Of a stretch of 16,987 nt of DNA, positions 1 through 7,967 are shown piece after piece (positions within the stretch are counted from its first letter, which is position 1; every line of letters starts with the position of its first letter). Under the pieces are notes generated by a model, which was not told where the DNA came from, ran no database searches, and saw only the letters and a list, made by a program, of their open reading frames with translations. Source of the stretch: Gemmatimonadota bacterium. GTDB lineage: Bacteria > Gemmatimonadota > Gemmatimonadetes > Gemmatimonadales > GWC2-71-9. A program made the translations under genes and the position numbers. Where the stretch lies: the NCBI GenBank assembly GCA_003221075.1, contig QHUF01000226.1, forward strand, positions 1 to 16,987. The letters are read 5' to 3'.

Positions 1-423
1 GCGAATGTCGAAATAGAGCTCGGTCGCAGCCGTCACCTGGACATCCTTGGCCGTTCTGTGTCCAGCCGTGAGCGTGCCGCGTGTGCTCGATTCCCACGCC
101 GCGAGCACAGGGACGGTGACACCCCGCATGACCGCCTGCGCGTCCTCGTAGCTGACGCGCGGGCGGCGCTCCCACGACCGCCACATCGAGTCCGTCACGT
201 TGCCGAGCGCGACGTCGGGAAACTGCCGCAGCCGGAAGGTGTTCACGCCGAGGATCGTGCCGGCGAATTTGTCGGTCATGTAGCGGTTCATGCCTTCGAC
301 GACGGAGACCACGGCGATGAGGAACATCACGCCGATGAACACGCCGATGATCGAGAAGCCGCTCTTGAGCTTCTGCGCGCGGATGGTTTGGAAGGCGAGG
401 CGGACGGCGTCGAGGAAGGACAC
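1..423 (-). CDS. MacB/FtsX-type ABC transporter permease, N-terminal part (cut by window edge)
   Basis: Third permease of the efflux operon. Only the first 141 residues are inside the window. Translation from a GTG at 423 begins MSFLDAVRLAFQTIRAQKLK, followed by a hydrophobic segment at about residues 22-44 and the start of a periplasmic MacB-type domain. This is the usual layout of such permeases: one N-terminal helix, a large periplasmic domain, then three C-terminal helices, which here lie outside the window. It starts 6 bp after the stop of the preceding permease. Its N-terminus is clearly paralogous to the permease at 1663-2901, with shared QTIRAQKLKS, RYMT-KFA and GVNTF motifs, and much less like the middle permease. 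The GTG start is chosen because it aligns with the start of that paralogue. The family assignment is firm; the transported substrate is unknown. Confidence 0.88.
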   Translation of the reverse strand, partial: MSFLDAVRLAFQTIRAQKLKSGFSIIGVFIGVMFLIAVVSVVEGMNRYMTDKFAGTILGVNTFRLRQFPDVALGNVTDSMWRSWERRPRVSYEDAQAVMRGVTVPVLAAWESSTRGTLTAGHRTAKDVQVTAATELYFDIR

Positions 424-429
424 CGCCGT

Positions 430-1659
430 CTATTCGTATCGCAGCGCTTCTACGGGATCGAGCCGCGCCGCCTTGCTCGCCGGGTAGATGCCGAAGACAA
501 GTCCCGTCGCGGCGGCGATCAGGAGCGCGACCACGATCGATCCGAGCGGAACGTAGGCTGGTACTGGCGTGAAGTTGTGGAGCAAGAACGCGATCACCCA
601 ACCGAACAGCATTCCCACGATACCGCCCACCAGCGTGAGCGTTGCCGCCTCAACGAGGAATTGCCACATGATTTCGCGGCGCAACGCGCCCAGCGCCTTG
701 CGCACGCCTATTTCGCGCGTGCGCTCGGTGACCGATATCATCATGATCGCGACCACGCCGATGCCGCCCACGATCAGGCCAACCATCGACAGTGCTACCA
801 TCAACATGCGCGCGACTTGGGTGAAGCTGTTGATGGCCTGCACGTACACTTCCTGCGTGATCGCGTCGAAGTTGTTCTTCTGCCCCGGGCGCAGGCCCCG
901 CATCGTGCGCATCGCCATCGTGACGTCGTCGATCGCGCGTTGGAGGGGCACGGAATCCTGCGGCACGACGAACATGTCCATCCATCCCGGCCAGTACTGC
1001 AGGTCTTTCCGGAACGTGCTGTGCGGCATCATGACCTCGGGGCGGTCCGACTCTCCGAACAGGCGGGGCGGCGGATTGTAGACTCCGACCACGTCATACG
1101 GCAGTCCGCCGATCTTGATCCGCCGGTTCGTCGGATCGCGCTGCCCGAACAGATTCTCGGCCAGCTTGCTGTTGATGACTGCGACGTGCGCGTTGGACGC
1201 ATCCTCGAGATGCGTGAACGAACGGCCCGGCTCGATCTGCCCGCCTTCGATCTTGGGCCAGTCGGCGTTGCGGCCGCGAATCCCGACCGCGGCCATGCGA
1301 TGGCCCTCGAATTCGATGTTGGCGGACGCATACTCGTCCACCACGACGAAGGCGATCGTCGGGAGCTGCGCCAGCCGGTTCGCTTCCTCGACCGTAATGG
1401 GCGGGCGGCGCCGCCAGGGATTCGGATCTTCCGGGTCTTGATCGTTCTGACCGCCCCAGTACCGGCCCACCCAGAATGTTTTGGGGCCGAGCGACGCCAG
1501 CATGTCCGAGATGCCCTTGTTGAAGCCGCTGATCAGCGCGCCGATCACCATGACGACCGTGACGCCGATCGCGACGCCGAGGATCGTCAGTGCGGCACGC
1601 ATCTTGTGTGCCCGCAGCGACGACAGCGCGATGCCGACGCCTTCGAAAATCGGAGTCAT
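430..1659 (-). CDS. MacB/FtsX-type ABC transporter permease
   Basis: Inner-membrane permease of 409 residues for a tripartite efflux machine. Hydrophobic helices are predicted at about residues 22-46, 286-310, 335-362 and 371-393. A periplasmic domain of about 240 residues lies between the first and second. The FtsX-domain signature TERTREIGVRKALGA (about 310-324) and the terminal motif YPASKAARLDPVEALRYE are typical of MacB-like permeases. It lacks the N-terminal ATPase that E. coli MacB has fused to the permease; a separate ATPase is encoded at 2903-3634. The ATG at 1659 is preceded by AGGAG at good spacing, placed across the stop of the upstream permease 3 bp away, so translation is probably coupled. 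Its periplasmic domain contains an acidic and proline-rich stretch at about 70-88 that its two neighbours lack. Substrate unknown. Confidence 0.93.
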   Translation of the reverse strand: MTPIFEGVGIALSSLRAHKMRAALTILGVAIGVTVVMVIGALISGFNKGISDMLASLGPKTFWVGRYWGGQNDQDPEDPNPWRRRPPITVEEANRLAQLPTIAFVVVDEYASANIEFEGHRMAAVGIRGRNADWPKIEGGQIEPGRSFTHLEDASNAHVAVINSKLAENLFGQRDPTNRRIKIGGLPYDVVGVYNPPPRLFGESDRPEVMMPHSTFRKDLQYWPGWMDMFVVPQDSVPLQRAIDDVTMAMRTMRGLRPGQKNNFDAITQEVYVQAINSFTQVARMLMVALSMVGLIVGGIGVVAIMMISVTERTREIGVRKALGALRREIMWQFLVEAATLTLVGGIVGMLFGWVIAFLLHNFTPVPAYVPLGSIVVALLIAAATGLVFGIYPASKAARLDPVEALRYE

Positions 1660-1662
1660 CGA

Positions 1663-2901
1663 TTACTCCTGACGGAGCGCGGCAATTGGATCGAGTCGCG
1701 CGGCACGCGTTGCGGGATACACGCCGAACACAATGCCCACGCCGGCCCCCATGAGCGCACCGAACACGACCGACGTCGGAGAAACGCTCGCGGGGAGCGG
1801 CGACAGTTTATTGATGAGGAGCGTCAGCCCGATGCCGGCAATAATTCCCAATACAGCGCCCACCGCCGCGATGGCCGTGGACTCGGCAAGAAACTGGCGC
1901 AGCACGTCACGGCGGCGGGCACCGAGCGACTTTCGGAGTCCGATCTCCCGGGTCCGCTCCGCGACCGCCATCAGCATGATGTTCATGATCACGATCCCGC
2001 CGATCACGAGTGACACGACCACAATCCCCGGAATGACCGTGTTGAGAATGTTGCTGATTCCGGCCCAAAACCGCTGGATGCCCTCGGAGGTGTCGAGTAC
2101 GAAGTTGTTGTCCTGCTTGGGCCGCAGGTGGCGCCGGCTGCGCATGATCCCTTCGGCCTGGGACATCGCTTCGCGCATCTCGAGGTCGGAGTGGGCCTTC
2201 ACGAGGAAGGCGTCGAGAATGCCGGGCGGATTCACCAGGTTCTGCGCGGGTGACAGCGCGGGGACGACCACGAACCGATCGAGCGGAAAGCCCATCAGGC
2301 TGCCCTGATGTGCCACAACACCGATCACGCGGTAGGGGACGCCGCCGATCCTGACGCTGCGGCCCAGTGGTGGGCGGTCCGCAAAGAGGCGTTTTGACAC
2401 CGCGTCGCCGAGCACCGCCACCGGTACGCCGGAGCGATTCTCTTCGCCCGTGAATGGCCGGCCGATCACGATGTCCAGATTCTTGATATCGAAGTAGCGC
2501 TCGCTCGCCGCAGTGAGCTCGATGTCTCGCGCTTCTTTATTGGCGAACGTGACGGTGACCTGATCACTCGACTGCCACGCGGTGATGACGGGAACCGTCA
2601 GGCCTTTGGTGATCGCGTCCGCGTCGCTGAAGCGTATGCGGGGGCGTCGCCGCCAAGCGCGCCAAACGGAATCGGGGACGTTCGGCACAAACATCGGCTG
2701 GCGGCGCAGCTGGAACGTGTTCACGCCATACAACGTCTGGGCGAACTTCTCCGTCATGTAGCGGTCCACGCCATTGGCGATCGAGCACGAGGCGATCAGT
2801 GACGACACGCCGACAAAGACCCCGAGCAGTGAGAAACTGCTCTTGAGCTTCTGGGCGCGAATGGTCTGGATCGCGAGACGGAACGCTTCATAAAAGGGCA
2901 C
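1663..2901 (-). CDS. MacB/FtsX-type ABC transporter permease
   Basis: First of three tandem permeases, 412 residues. It starts at a GTG one base after the ATPase stop codon, so it is almost certainly co-translated. Predicted helices lie at about residues 22-44, 288-314, 340-365 and 374-396, with the periplasmic MacB domain between the first two. The FtsX signature AERTREIGLRKSLGARRRD is at about 314-332, and the C-terminus ends in YPATRAARLDPIAALRQE. Its N-terminal 140 residues match the partial permease at 1-423 closely, which suggests duplication inside the operon. In the MacB family this subunit couples ATP hydrolysis in the cytoplasm to movement of the periplasmic domain, pushing substrate through the adaptor and TolC-like channel. 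Substrate unknown. Confidence 0.93.
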   Translation of the reverse strand: MPFYEAFRLAIQTIRAQKLKSSFSLLGVFVGVSSLIASCSIANGVDRYMTEKFAQTLYGVNTFQLRRQPMFVPNVPDSVWRAWRRRPRIRFSDADAITKGLTVPVITAWQSSDQVTVTFANKEARDIELTAASERYFDIKNLDIVIGRPFTGEENRSGVPVAVLGDAVSKRLFADRPPLGRSVRIGGVPYRVIGVVAHQGSLMGFPLDRFVVVPALSPAQNLVNPPGILDAFLVKAHSDLEMREAMSQAEGIMRSRRHLRPKQDNNFVLDTSEGIQRFWAGISNILNTVIPGIVVVSLVIGGIVIMNIMLMAVAERTREIGLRKSLGARRRDVLRQFLAESTAIAAVGAVLGIIAGIGLTLLINKLSPLPASVSPTSVVFGALMGAGVGIVFGVYPATRAARLDPIAALRQE

Positions 2902-2902
2902 G

Positions 2903-3634
2903 TCAGGCAGCCCGGGCTTGGTCCGTCGCCACGAGGCCGTCGCGCAGCGTGATCACGCGCGCGGCATGCGCCGCGATGTCCTGCTCGTGCGTGACCATCA
3001 CGACGGTCTGGCCCTGATGGTGCAGCTCCCGGAAGACGTCCATGATTTCGGAGCTCGTCGTGGAATCGAGGTTTCCCGTCGGCTCGTCGGCGAGCAGAAT
3101 GCTGGGCTCGTTCACGAGCGCGCGCGCGATCGCGACGCGCTGGCGCTGGCCGCCCGACAGCTCGTTGGGCTTGTGGTCCATGCGGTCGCCCAGGCCGACG
3201 CGCTGGAGGGCGTGGGCCGCGCGCTCCCGGCGGTTGCGCGCCGAAAGCCCCGCGTAGATGAGGGGCAGCTCGACGTTGTGCAGCGCATCGGCGCGCGGCA
3301 GCAGGTTGAACGTCTGGAAGACGAACCCGATTTCCTTGTTGCGGATGCGGGCCAGCTCATCGTCGGCCAGATCGCTGACCTTCTGTCCGTTCAGCCAGTA
3401 CTCCCCGCTCGTCGGCGTATCGAGGCAGCCGATGAGATTCATCAGCGTGGACTTCCCCGATCCAGACGGACCCATGACGGCCACGTATTCATTCTTCTGG
3501 ATTTGCACGCTGACGCCCCGCAGTGCCCGCACCAGTTCGGAGCCCATGTCGTACTCCCGCGTCAGCTTGTGCGTCAGGATGATGACGTCGGGGAGCGGCG
3601 TATCACCCGTGCGAAATAGCTGGACGGTGCTCAC
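2903..3634 (-). CDS. ABC transporter ATP-binding protein (MacB/LolD type)
   Basis: ATPase subunit of 243 residues that would power the adjacent permeases. All nucleotide-binding motifs are intact: Walker A GPSGSGKST at residues 55-63, Q-loop glutamine at 107, signature LSGGQ at 159-163, Walker B ILLADEP at 179-185 followed by TGNLD, and the H-loop histidine at 216. The TGNLD form and the overall length are typical of the LolD/MacB/FtsE class. The start codon is GTG, sharing four bases (GTGA) with the stop of the adaptor gene, so translation is coupled. A non-conserved leader of about 20 residues precedes the first core strand. Only one ATPase is visible for three permeases, so it is likely shared, or a second lies beyond the left edge. 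Confidence 0.95.
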   Translation of the reverse strand: MSTVQLFRTGDTPLPDVIILTHKLTREYDMGSELVRALRGVSVQIQKNEYVAVMGPSGSGKSTLMNLIGCLDTPTSGEYWLNGQKVSDLADDELARIRNKEIGFVFQTFNLLPRADALHNVELPLIYAGLSARNRRERAAHALQRVGLGDRMDHKPNELSGGQRQRVAIARALVNEPSILLADEPTGNLDSTTSSEIMDVFRELHHQGQTVVMVTHEQDIAAHAARVITLRDGLVATDQARAA

Positions 3635-4947
3635 GAGCGGCGCCGGCTCGTCGTGTCGCCCGATTCCCGGCTGCGCCGCACGCGCGCGCCTTCCTTCAAA
3701 TCGCGGATCGCCTGATACGGGCCCGCGACGATCGCGTCGCCCTGATGCACGCCTTCGACGACCTCGAAGTGCTCCTCGCCGGCGATGCCCACCTTTACGG
3801 GATGGAACGTCGCCACACCGCTGTGGATGAGGAACACGCCTTCTGTTTCCTTCTTATTTGCCCCCTGCGCGCCCCGACGGCTCGTGTCTCGCGGTGTCGC
3901 GGCCTCGGCCGTTCCACGTCCCGGCCGCTGCTCGGTCGAGATCGGCGTATTCTCGCGCACGGTCAGCGCGATGATCGGAATCGCCAGCGCCTGTTTGCGC
4001 GTATCCGTCACGATCCGCGCCGTGGCCGACAGGTCGGGCCGCACCTCGGCCGGCGGATTCACCAGCGTGATTTCGACTTCGTAGTCCACGGCGCGGTCGC
4101 TCTGCGCGCCGCCGACAGCCGAGGCGGCCGTCAGGATCGCGCTGTTGGAGACCTTGGTGACGCGCCCGATGAACGTCGTGTCAGGAAACGCGTCGATCGT
4201 GACCTCGACCGAATCGCCCAGATGCAGCCGCACGACGTCGGTCTCGTCGACCTGCACCTTGGTCTGAATGACCGAGAGATCCGAGATCGTGAGCAGCAAA
4301 CCGGTTTCGCGCGAGAACGTTCCGGGCACCGCGACCTCGCCCTCCTCGACGGCGAGCCGCGTGATGCGCCCCGGCATGGGAGCGACGAGATGGGTCTTCG
4401 CGAGCTGGTCGCGTGCTTCCTGCATGCCGGCGCGCGACTGTTCCACGAGGTGTTGCGACGCCGTCAGGTTGGCCTCGGCGATATCGGACGCCGTTTGGGC
4501 CTGTTCGAGCTGCTCCTGCGAGATGAGGTTCGGGTTCTGCTCGCGCAGCTCCTTGGTCCGCGTCAGCGCGCGCGCCGATTGGTCGCGCGTGGCGCGCGCC
4601 TGGACGGCGCCGGCCTCCGCCTGCGACATCGCTGCCTGAGCGCGCTGCAGATTCGCCTGGTAGATCGTGGGGTCGATCTGGAGCAGGAACTGCCCTTTCT
4701 GGACGAAATCGCCTTCGCGCACCGCGATCCGCGTGATGCGGCCGGTGATGTCGGCGCTGATGTCCACTTTCTTCTTGGGCTGAATCTTCCCGCTGGCGGT
4801 GACCGCGGCGACGAGGTCGCGCCGTCCGACCTGCTCGAAGCGCACCTCGATCCCTTTCTCCCCCTTGGCACTGGCACTCACCATCACCAGAACGATCAGG
4901 AGAACGGCCCCTCCGCCTCCCAACAGCACCTTGTTCCGCTTAGACAT
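3631..4947 (-). CDS. HlyD/MacA-type periplasmic efflux adaptor
   Basis: Membrane-fusion protein of 438 residues that would bridge the inner-membrane permease and the TolC-like channel. A single N-terminal anchor spans about residues 7-24. Two half-lipoyl motifs flank a coiled-coil hairpin: about 55-91 (GRITRIAVREGDFVQKGQFL) and about 187-222 (APMPGRITRLAVEEGEV). The hairpin, about 92-186, is rich in Ala, Gln and Glu. The beta-barrel and membrane-proximal domains follow from about 225 to the end. A low-complexity Thr/Arg/Gly-rich insert at about 334-368 interrupts the C-terminal part. A purine-rich ribosome-binding site (GAGAGGATC) lies just upstream of the ATG at 4947. The gene follows the outer-membrane factor by 19 bp and overlaps the ATPase by 4 bp. 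Confidence 0.94.
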   Translation of the reverse strand: MSKRNKVLLGGGGAVLLIVLVMVSASAKGEKGIEVRFEQVGRRDLVAAVTASGKIQPKKKVDISADITGRITRIAVREGDFVQKGQFLLQIDPTIYQANLQRAQAAMSQAEAGAVQARATRDQSARALTRTKELREQNPNLISQEQLEQAQTASDIAEANLTASQHLVEQSRAGMQEARDQLAKTHLVAPMPGRITRLAVEEGEVAVPGTFSRETGLLLTISDLSVIQTKVQVDETDVVRLHLGDSVEVTIDAFPDTTFIGRVTKVSNSAILTAASAVGGAQSDRAVDYEVEITLVNPPAEVRPDLSATARIVTDTRKQALAIPIIALTVRENTPISTEQRPGRGTAEAATPRDTSRRGAQGANKKETEGVFLIHSGVATFHPVKVGIAGEEHFEVVEGVHQGDAIVAGPYQAIRDLKEGARVRRSRESGDTTSRRRS

Positions 4948-4966
4948 GGCGGCTCGATCCTCTCGG

Positions 4967-6466
4967 TTAACGCAAGCTGCGGCCGACGGCTGCTTCCAAC
5001 GCCGCCAGGGCCTTGTGATAGTCGTATGTCGCGTTCACGGCGTCGCTCTCGGCACGGAGCGCAGCGACCTGCGCGTCCAACAGCTCGAAGAACGTGCCCG
5101 AGCCGACGCGGTAGCGCTCGGTGGCCAGCTGCAGCTGCTCGCGGGCGGCGCTGCGATTCGTGTCCTGCAGCCCGACCGTCCGGAACGCGGTCTGCAGCGT
5201 GAGGAATGCCTGGCTGACCTCGGTCTGCACGGCGAGGCCCCGCGCCCGCACTGATTCCTCGAGGTTTCCGTGCTGCGCCCGCGCATTGGACACCATGAGC
5301 TCGCGCGCAAAGTTGTTGAAGATCGGCAGCGTCACCGTCAGACGTGCCTGGAACGGCTGGCGCGTGAAATCGAATGGGAAGACGGAATTCCGGGTCCGCA
5401 GCGCCTGTTCGTTGGACGAACCCCAGATGAAGCCGCTGCAATCGTTCGGCGGCAGTCCCGCGCTGGAGCGGATCGTGTTGTTGTCCTGGCACTCCGAGTA
5501 CTGACTCGCGAACGCGGTCTGCTGGCTGAAGATGATCGGATCGACGTTTGTGAACTGTTGCGTGAAGCCCGACCATCCTGCCGAGAGCGAGACCGCGGGT
5601 CCGTAGCTGGACGTCGCGGCCCGCACGTTCCACGCGGCCGCTCCCTCGCGCGCGCGCAGCGCCTTGAGCGCGGGGTTCTGTTGCTCGGCCATCGTCAGCA
5701 TATCGGCGAGCTGCCACTGCGGCGTCTGCACACTGAACGAGTCGGTGAGTTGCACCTCCGCCACGTTGAGTGGCGGCGTCACACCCATTTGCTCGAACAA
5801 ACGCAGCTTCTCCACGCTGACGAGCGTCTGCGCGCGCAGCAGACCGACTTCCGCCTGTCCACGTGCGACCTGCGCCTGGCGCACGTCGATGAGCGTCGCC
5901 TGGCCCACGCCGTAGCGCGCCTGTGCGAGCTTCAAGAACTCTTCATTGCGCTGCAGCGTCTTCTGCGCCAGGTCGGCCTGCGCGCGCGCTTGCAGCACCG
6001 TGAGGTACTGCTGCTTTATTCCGGTGACGAGCAGGTTCTCGGCGCCGGCGACGTCGGCATCGGCGGCGCGCTGCTGGGCCTTGGCGAGTCCCGGTTGGGA
6101 CAGCATAGTGCCCGAGAGCTGCCACGACAGTCCCACATCATAGAATGAAGAGACCGTCGAGACGCTCTGCGTGAAGCTGGATGACAGGAACGTCTGCGAG
6201 CCGGGACCCGTGTAGCTCATCCCGCCCGACGCCGTGATCGACGGGATGAGCAGGCTGGAATAGGCGCCTCGCACGCCCCAGGCCGCCGGCGCTTGATTAT
6301 TCTGGACCTGCCGGAACGCAGGGTTCTTCTCGCGGGCGACGGCGATGGCGTCGCTGAGCGACAGCCCCGCGGTCGTGACCGGCTTGCTGGGAGGTGTGGG
6401 CTGCTGAGCAACGGCAACGGCGGCGGGGCCAAACAGGAGGCCTGCCACGATCAACATCTGTCTCAT
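4967..6466 (-). CDS. TolC-family outer membrane efflux protein
   Basis: Outer-membrane channel component of 499 residues and first gene of the efflux operon. A signal peptide of about 20 residues (MRQMLIVAGLLFGPAAVAVA) is followed by the mature N-terminus QQPTPP. Two TolC structural repeats are recognisable, each beginning with a LSDAIAVAREKNPAF-type helix: about 35-230 and about 250-495. Long amphipathic helices carry the usual ARYGVGQAT-LID and ATERYRVGSGTFFELLDAQ motifs (about 183-195 and 448-467). Between the second-repeat strands an insert of about 50 residues (310-365) contains two cysteines, C326 and C343, and would lie at the extracellular end. AAGGA upstream of the ATG at 6466 supports the start. 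Expected partners are the adaptor and permeases encoded next to it. Confidence 0.94.
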   Translation of the reverse strand: MRQMLIVAGLLFGPAAVAVAQQPTPPSKPVTTAGLSLSDAIAVAREKNPAFRQVQNNQAPAAWGVRGAYSSLLIPSITASGGMSYTGPGSQTFLSSSFTQSVSTVSSFYDVGLSWQLSGTMLSQPGLAKAQQRAADADVAGAENLLVTGIKQQYLTVLQARAQADLAQKTLQRNEEFLKLAQARYGVGQATLIDVRQAQVARGQAEVGLLRAQTLVSVEKLRLFEQMGVTPPLNVAEVQLTDSFSVQTPQWQLADMLTMAEQQNPALKALRAREGAAAWNVRAATSSYGPAVSLSAGWSGFTQQFTNVDPIIFSQQTAFASQYSECQDNNTIRSSAGLPPNDCSGFIWGSSNEQALRTRNSVFPFDFTRQPFQARLTVTLPIFNNFARELMVSNARAQHGNLEESVRARGLAVQTEVSQAFLTLQTAFRTVGLQDTNRSAAREQLQLATERYRVGSGTFFELLDAQVAALRAESDAVNATYDYHKALAALEAAVGRSLR

Positions 6467-6548
6467 GGTCGTCCTTGATAAGATATGTCGTGAGGTCGAA
6501 GCGCCATACGCGAGAGCACCGGAAGCGGTTTCGGCCTGCGACAGAGAA

Positions 6549-6567
6549 CCTAGTCGGGCCGACTAGG
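6549..6567. promoter_or_regulatory. Perfect 19-bp palindrome, candidate operator of the efflux operon
   Basis: CCTAGTCGGGCCGACTAGG has two 9-bp arms around a single central base and no mismatch. It lies about 80 bp upstream of the tolC-like start and 9 bp after the stop of the exported-protein gene at 6577-7251. The symmetry and length suit a homodimeric repressor of the kind that often controls efflux operons, but no regulator gene is in the window. As RNA it could also form a 7-bp hairpin at the end of the upstream gene; no run of T follows on the minus strand, which argues against a classical terminator. Confidence 0.5.
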
Positions 6568-6576
6568 GCAGCAAGG

Positions 6577-7251
6577 TCAGCCGCCGGTCGAGCGCTCGGC
6601 GGTGAGGTGGCGAGAGGGAATTTCGACTTTCATGAGACGGCCGCCCTCATCCAGCCAGAGATGCACCGCCTCTTGGCCCTCGCCCAACGTGATGTGCCGC
6701 AAGCGGGCAGGGTCCCGATTCAGCGTGGTCGGGGCCAGTCCGAGATCGCGGATCTGGACGACGTCGCGCCGGAGGCCCCGCGGGAAGATCGCCGTCAGCG
6801 TGCCGGGCTCCGCACCGGCCCGCCACGCCGCGAACACGTACAGGGCAAAGACCGAGTCGTCGAGCATGACCGCTCGGGGTCCGGTCGGGAATTCGCGCGC
6901 GCGCTCGGTGTCGCGGGCGATGAGCCGCACGGTGAACCGTCCCCGGCCCAGCTCGCCGAGGATGCGCGAGGGCTGGCGCGGATCGGCGACGTCGTACTGC
7001 AGCGTCGACGGCATGGTGTCGCCGTTCACTTCGAGGATGGGGGCGAGGACCACGACCGGTCGCGCGCGGTCGTAGCGGATCGTCGTCGCCAGCGTCCATC
7101 CGGCGGCGCCGCGCGACAACCGTCCGTGGCGCAAGCGAAACGACTCGCGCGCGACCTCGACTGTGTCGACACGGACGATGAGGACGCCGTCGTCGACGGG
7201 CGTGCCGGCTCCCGCTTGCAACATTGCAAGGGCGAGAAGACACGCGGTCAT
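6577..7251 (-). CDS. Probable exported protein of unknown function
   Basis: A 224-residue protein that I do not recognise. The first 15 residues or so (MTACLLALAMLQAGAG) look like a short export signal, although they lack the usual basic residue after the start. The rest has alternating hydrophobic and polar residues suggesting a beta-rich fold, with no transmembrane helix, no catalytic motif and no cysteine pair. The phrases FRLRHGRLSR, IRYDRARPVVVLAP and NGDTMPSTLQYDV suggest repeated beta hairpins. Its ATG shares four bases (ATGA) with the stop of the upstream creatininase-family gene, so the two are translationally coupled and probably act in a common process. Coding is supported by this coupling and by the intact frame up to the palindrome region. 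Confidence 0.75.
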   Translation of the reverse strand: MTACLLALAMLQAGAGTPVDDGVLIVRVDTVEVARESFRLRHGRLSRGAAGWTLATTIRYDRARPVVVLAPILEVNGDTMPSTLQYDVADPRQPSRILGELGRGRFTVRLIARDTERAREFPTGPRAVMLDDSVFALYVFAAWRAGAEPGTLTAIFPRGLRRDVVQIRDLGLAPTTLNRDPARLRHITLGEGQEAVHLWLDEGGRLMKVEIPSRHLTAERSTGG

Positions 7252-7967
7252 GCGGCTACCGCTCCCAAGACTCGCGTCGCGATACGGTCATGAATCATCT
7301 TATACAGGCGTGCGCCCTTTTCGGCGGACGCGAGGCTTGGCCGCCCTACGGAGCCGGGGGACAGGGCGGGGACGGGGCCGGCGGCGCGCCGCCAGTACCG
7401 CTCGACCTGACGCTCGGTCAGGGGATAGTCCTGCGCGAGGTCCATGCGGACCAGCTCTGGCGCGAGATACAGCATGAGTGAGGTATCGAGCTCTCCACCG
7501 TGTATGGGGCCGCCGGGATCTTCCAGATAGTCGGTGAAGTCGAGCGCGAAGATGTCCACGGTGAACACGCGAGCCAGCCGGGTACGCAGCGTCGAGAGGG
7601 CTTCCTGGTGGGGATCGTGCCCGTGCGCGGTAAGAATAATGAAAGTATCTACGCCACCCAGTTCCCAGGAGCTCAGCACGTCATTCATCCAGCGGTGCAA
7701 CGTCTTGCGGCGCACCGCCGCGTTGCCGGGGTAGGGTCGCTTCGTGGCGGTGTTGACGCCGTATGGGACGGTGGGCGCGCGCAGGATGCCGAAGCTGGCA
7801 GACAGGTCATCGGCCAGCCGTTCGACGATTAACGTATCACAGCCCAGCGGGAGATGGGGTCCATGTTGTTCGCACGTGCCCACGGGCACCAACAATCGTG
7901 AGTCGCGCGCGAGGGCGGCGCGCACCGCGTCGGGGGTGAGAACGCTCAGGTGCAGCGGCAAGCTCAC
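7248..7967 (-). CDS. Creatininase-family amidohydrolase
   Basis: A 239-residue protein of the creatininase family: metal-dependent amidases acting on small cyclic or linear amides, including creatininase, the formamide hydrolase of archaeal riboflavin synthesis and the mycofactocin peptidase. Likely metal ligands are visible: E33 and H35 in CEQHGPHLPLGCDT, D44, H115 in TAHGHDPHQ and E159 in HGGELDTSLML. The second motif deviates from the usual NGHGGN, having TAHGHD instead. Length matches the family and no signal peptide is seen, so it is probably cytoplasmic. The GTG start at 7967 has no clear ribosome-binding site, but later in-frame starts would remove conserved sequence. Substrate cannot be assigned; it is coupled to the exported protein downstream. 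Confidence 0.88.
   Translation of the reverse strand: MSLPLHLSVLTPDAVRAALARDSRLLVPVGTCEQHGPHLPLGCDTLIVERLADDLSASFGILRAPTVPYGVNTATKRPYPGNAAVRRKTLHRWMNDVLSSWELGGVDTFIILTAHGHDPHQEALSTLRTRLARVFTVDIFALDFTDYLEDPGGPIHGGELDTSLMLYLAPELVRMDLAQDYPLTERQVERYWRRAAGPVPALSPGSVGRPSLASAEKGARLYKMIHDRIATRVLGAVAA

Noticed and set aside
58..2013. Long open frame (651 codons) on the plus strand opposite the permeases
   Set aside because: It is rich in His, Arg and Asp, has no recognisable motif and lies antisense to well-conserved permease genes; such frames are common in GC-rich DNA.
3745..5202. Open frame of 485 codons opposite the adaptor and TolC-like genes
   Set aside because: Antisense shadow of two clearly conserved genes, with Arg-rich low-complexity composition.
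6467..6548. Possible -10 (TATCTT) promoter for the tolC-like gene
   Set aside because: A TANNNT match exists, but no acceptable -35 box at 16-18 bases was found, so I did not list it as a promoter.
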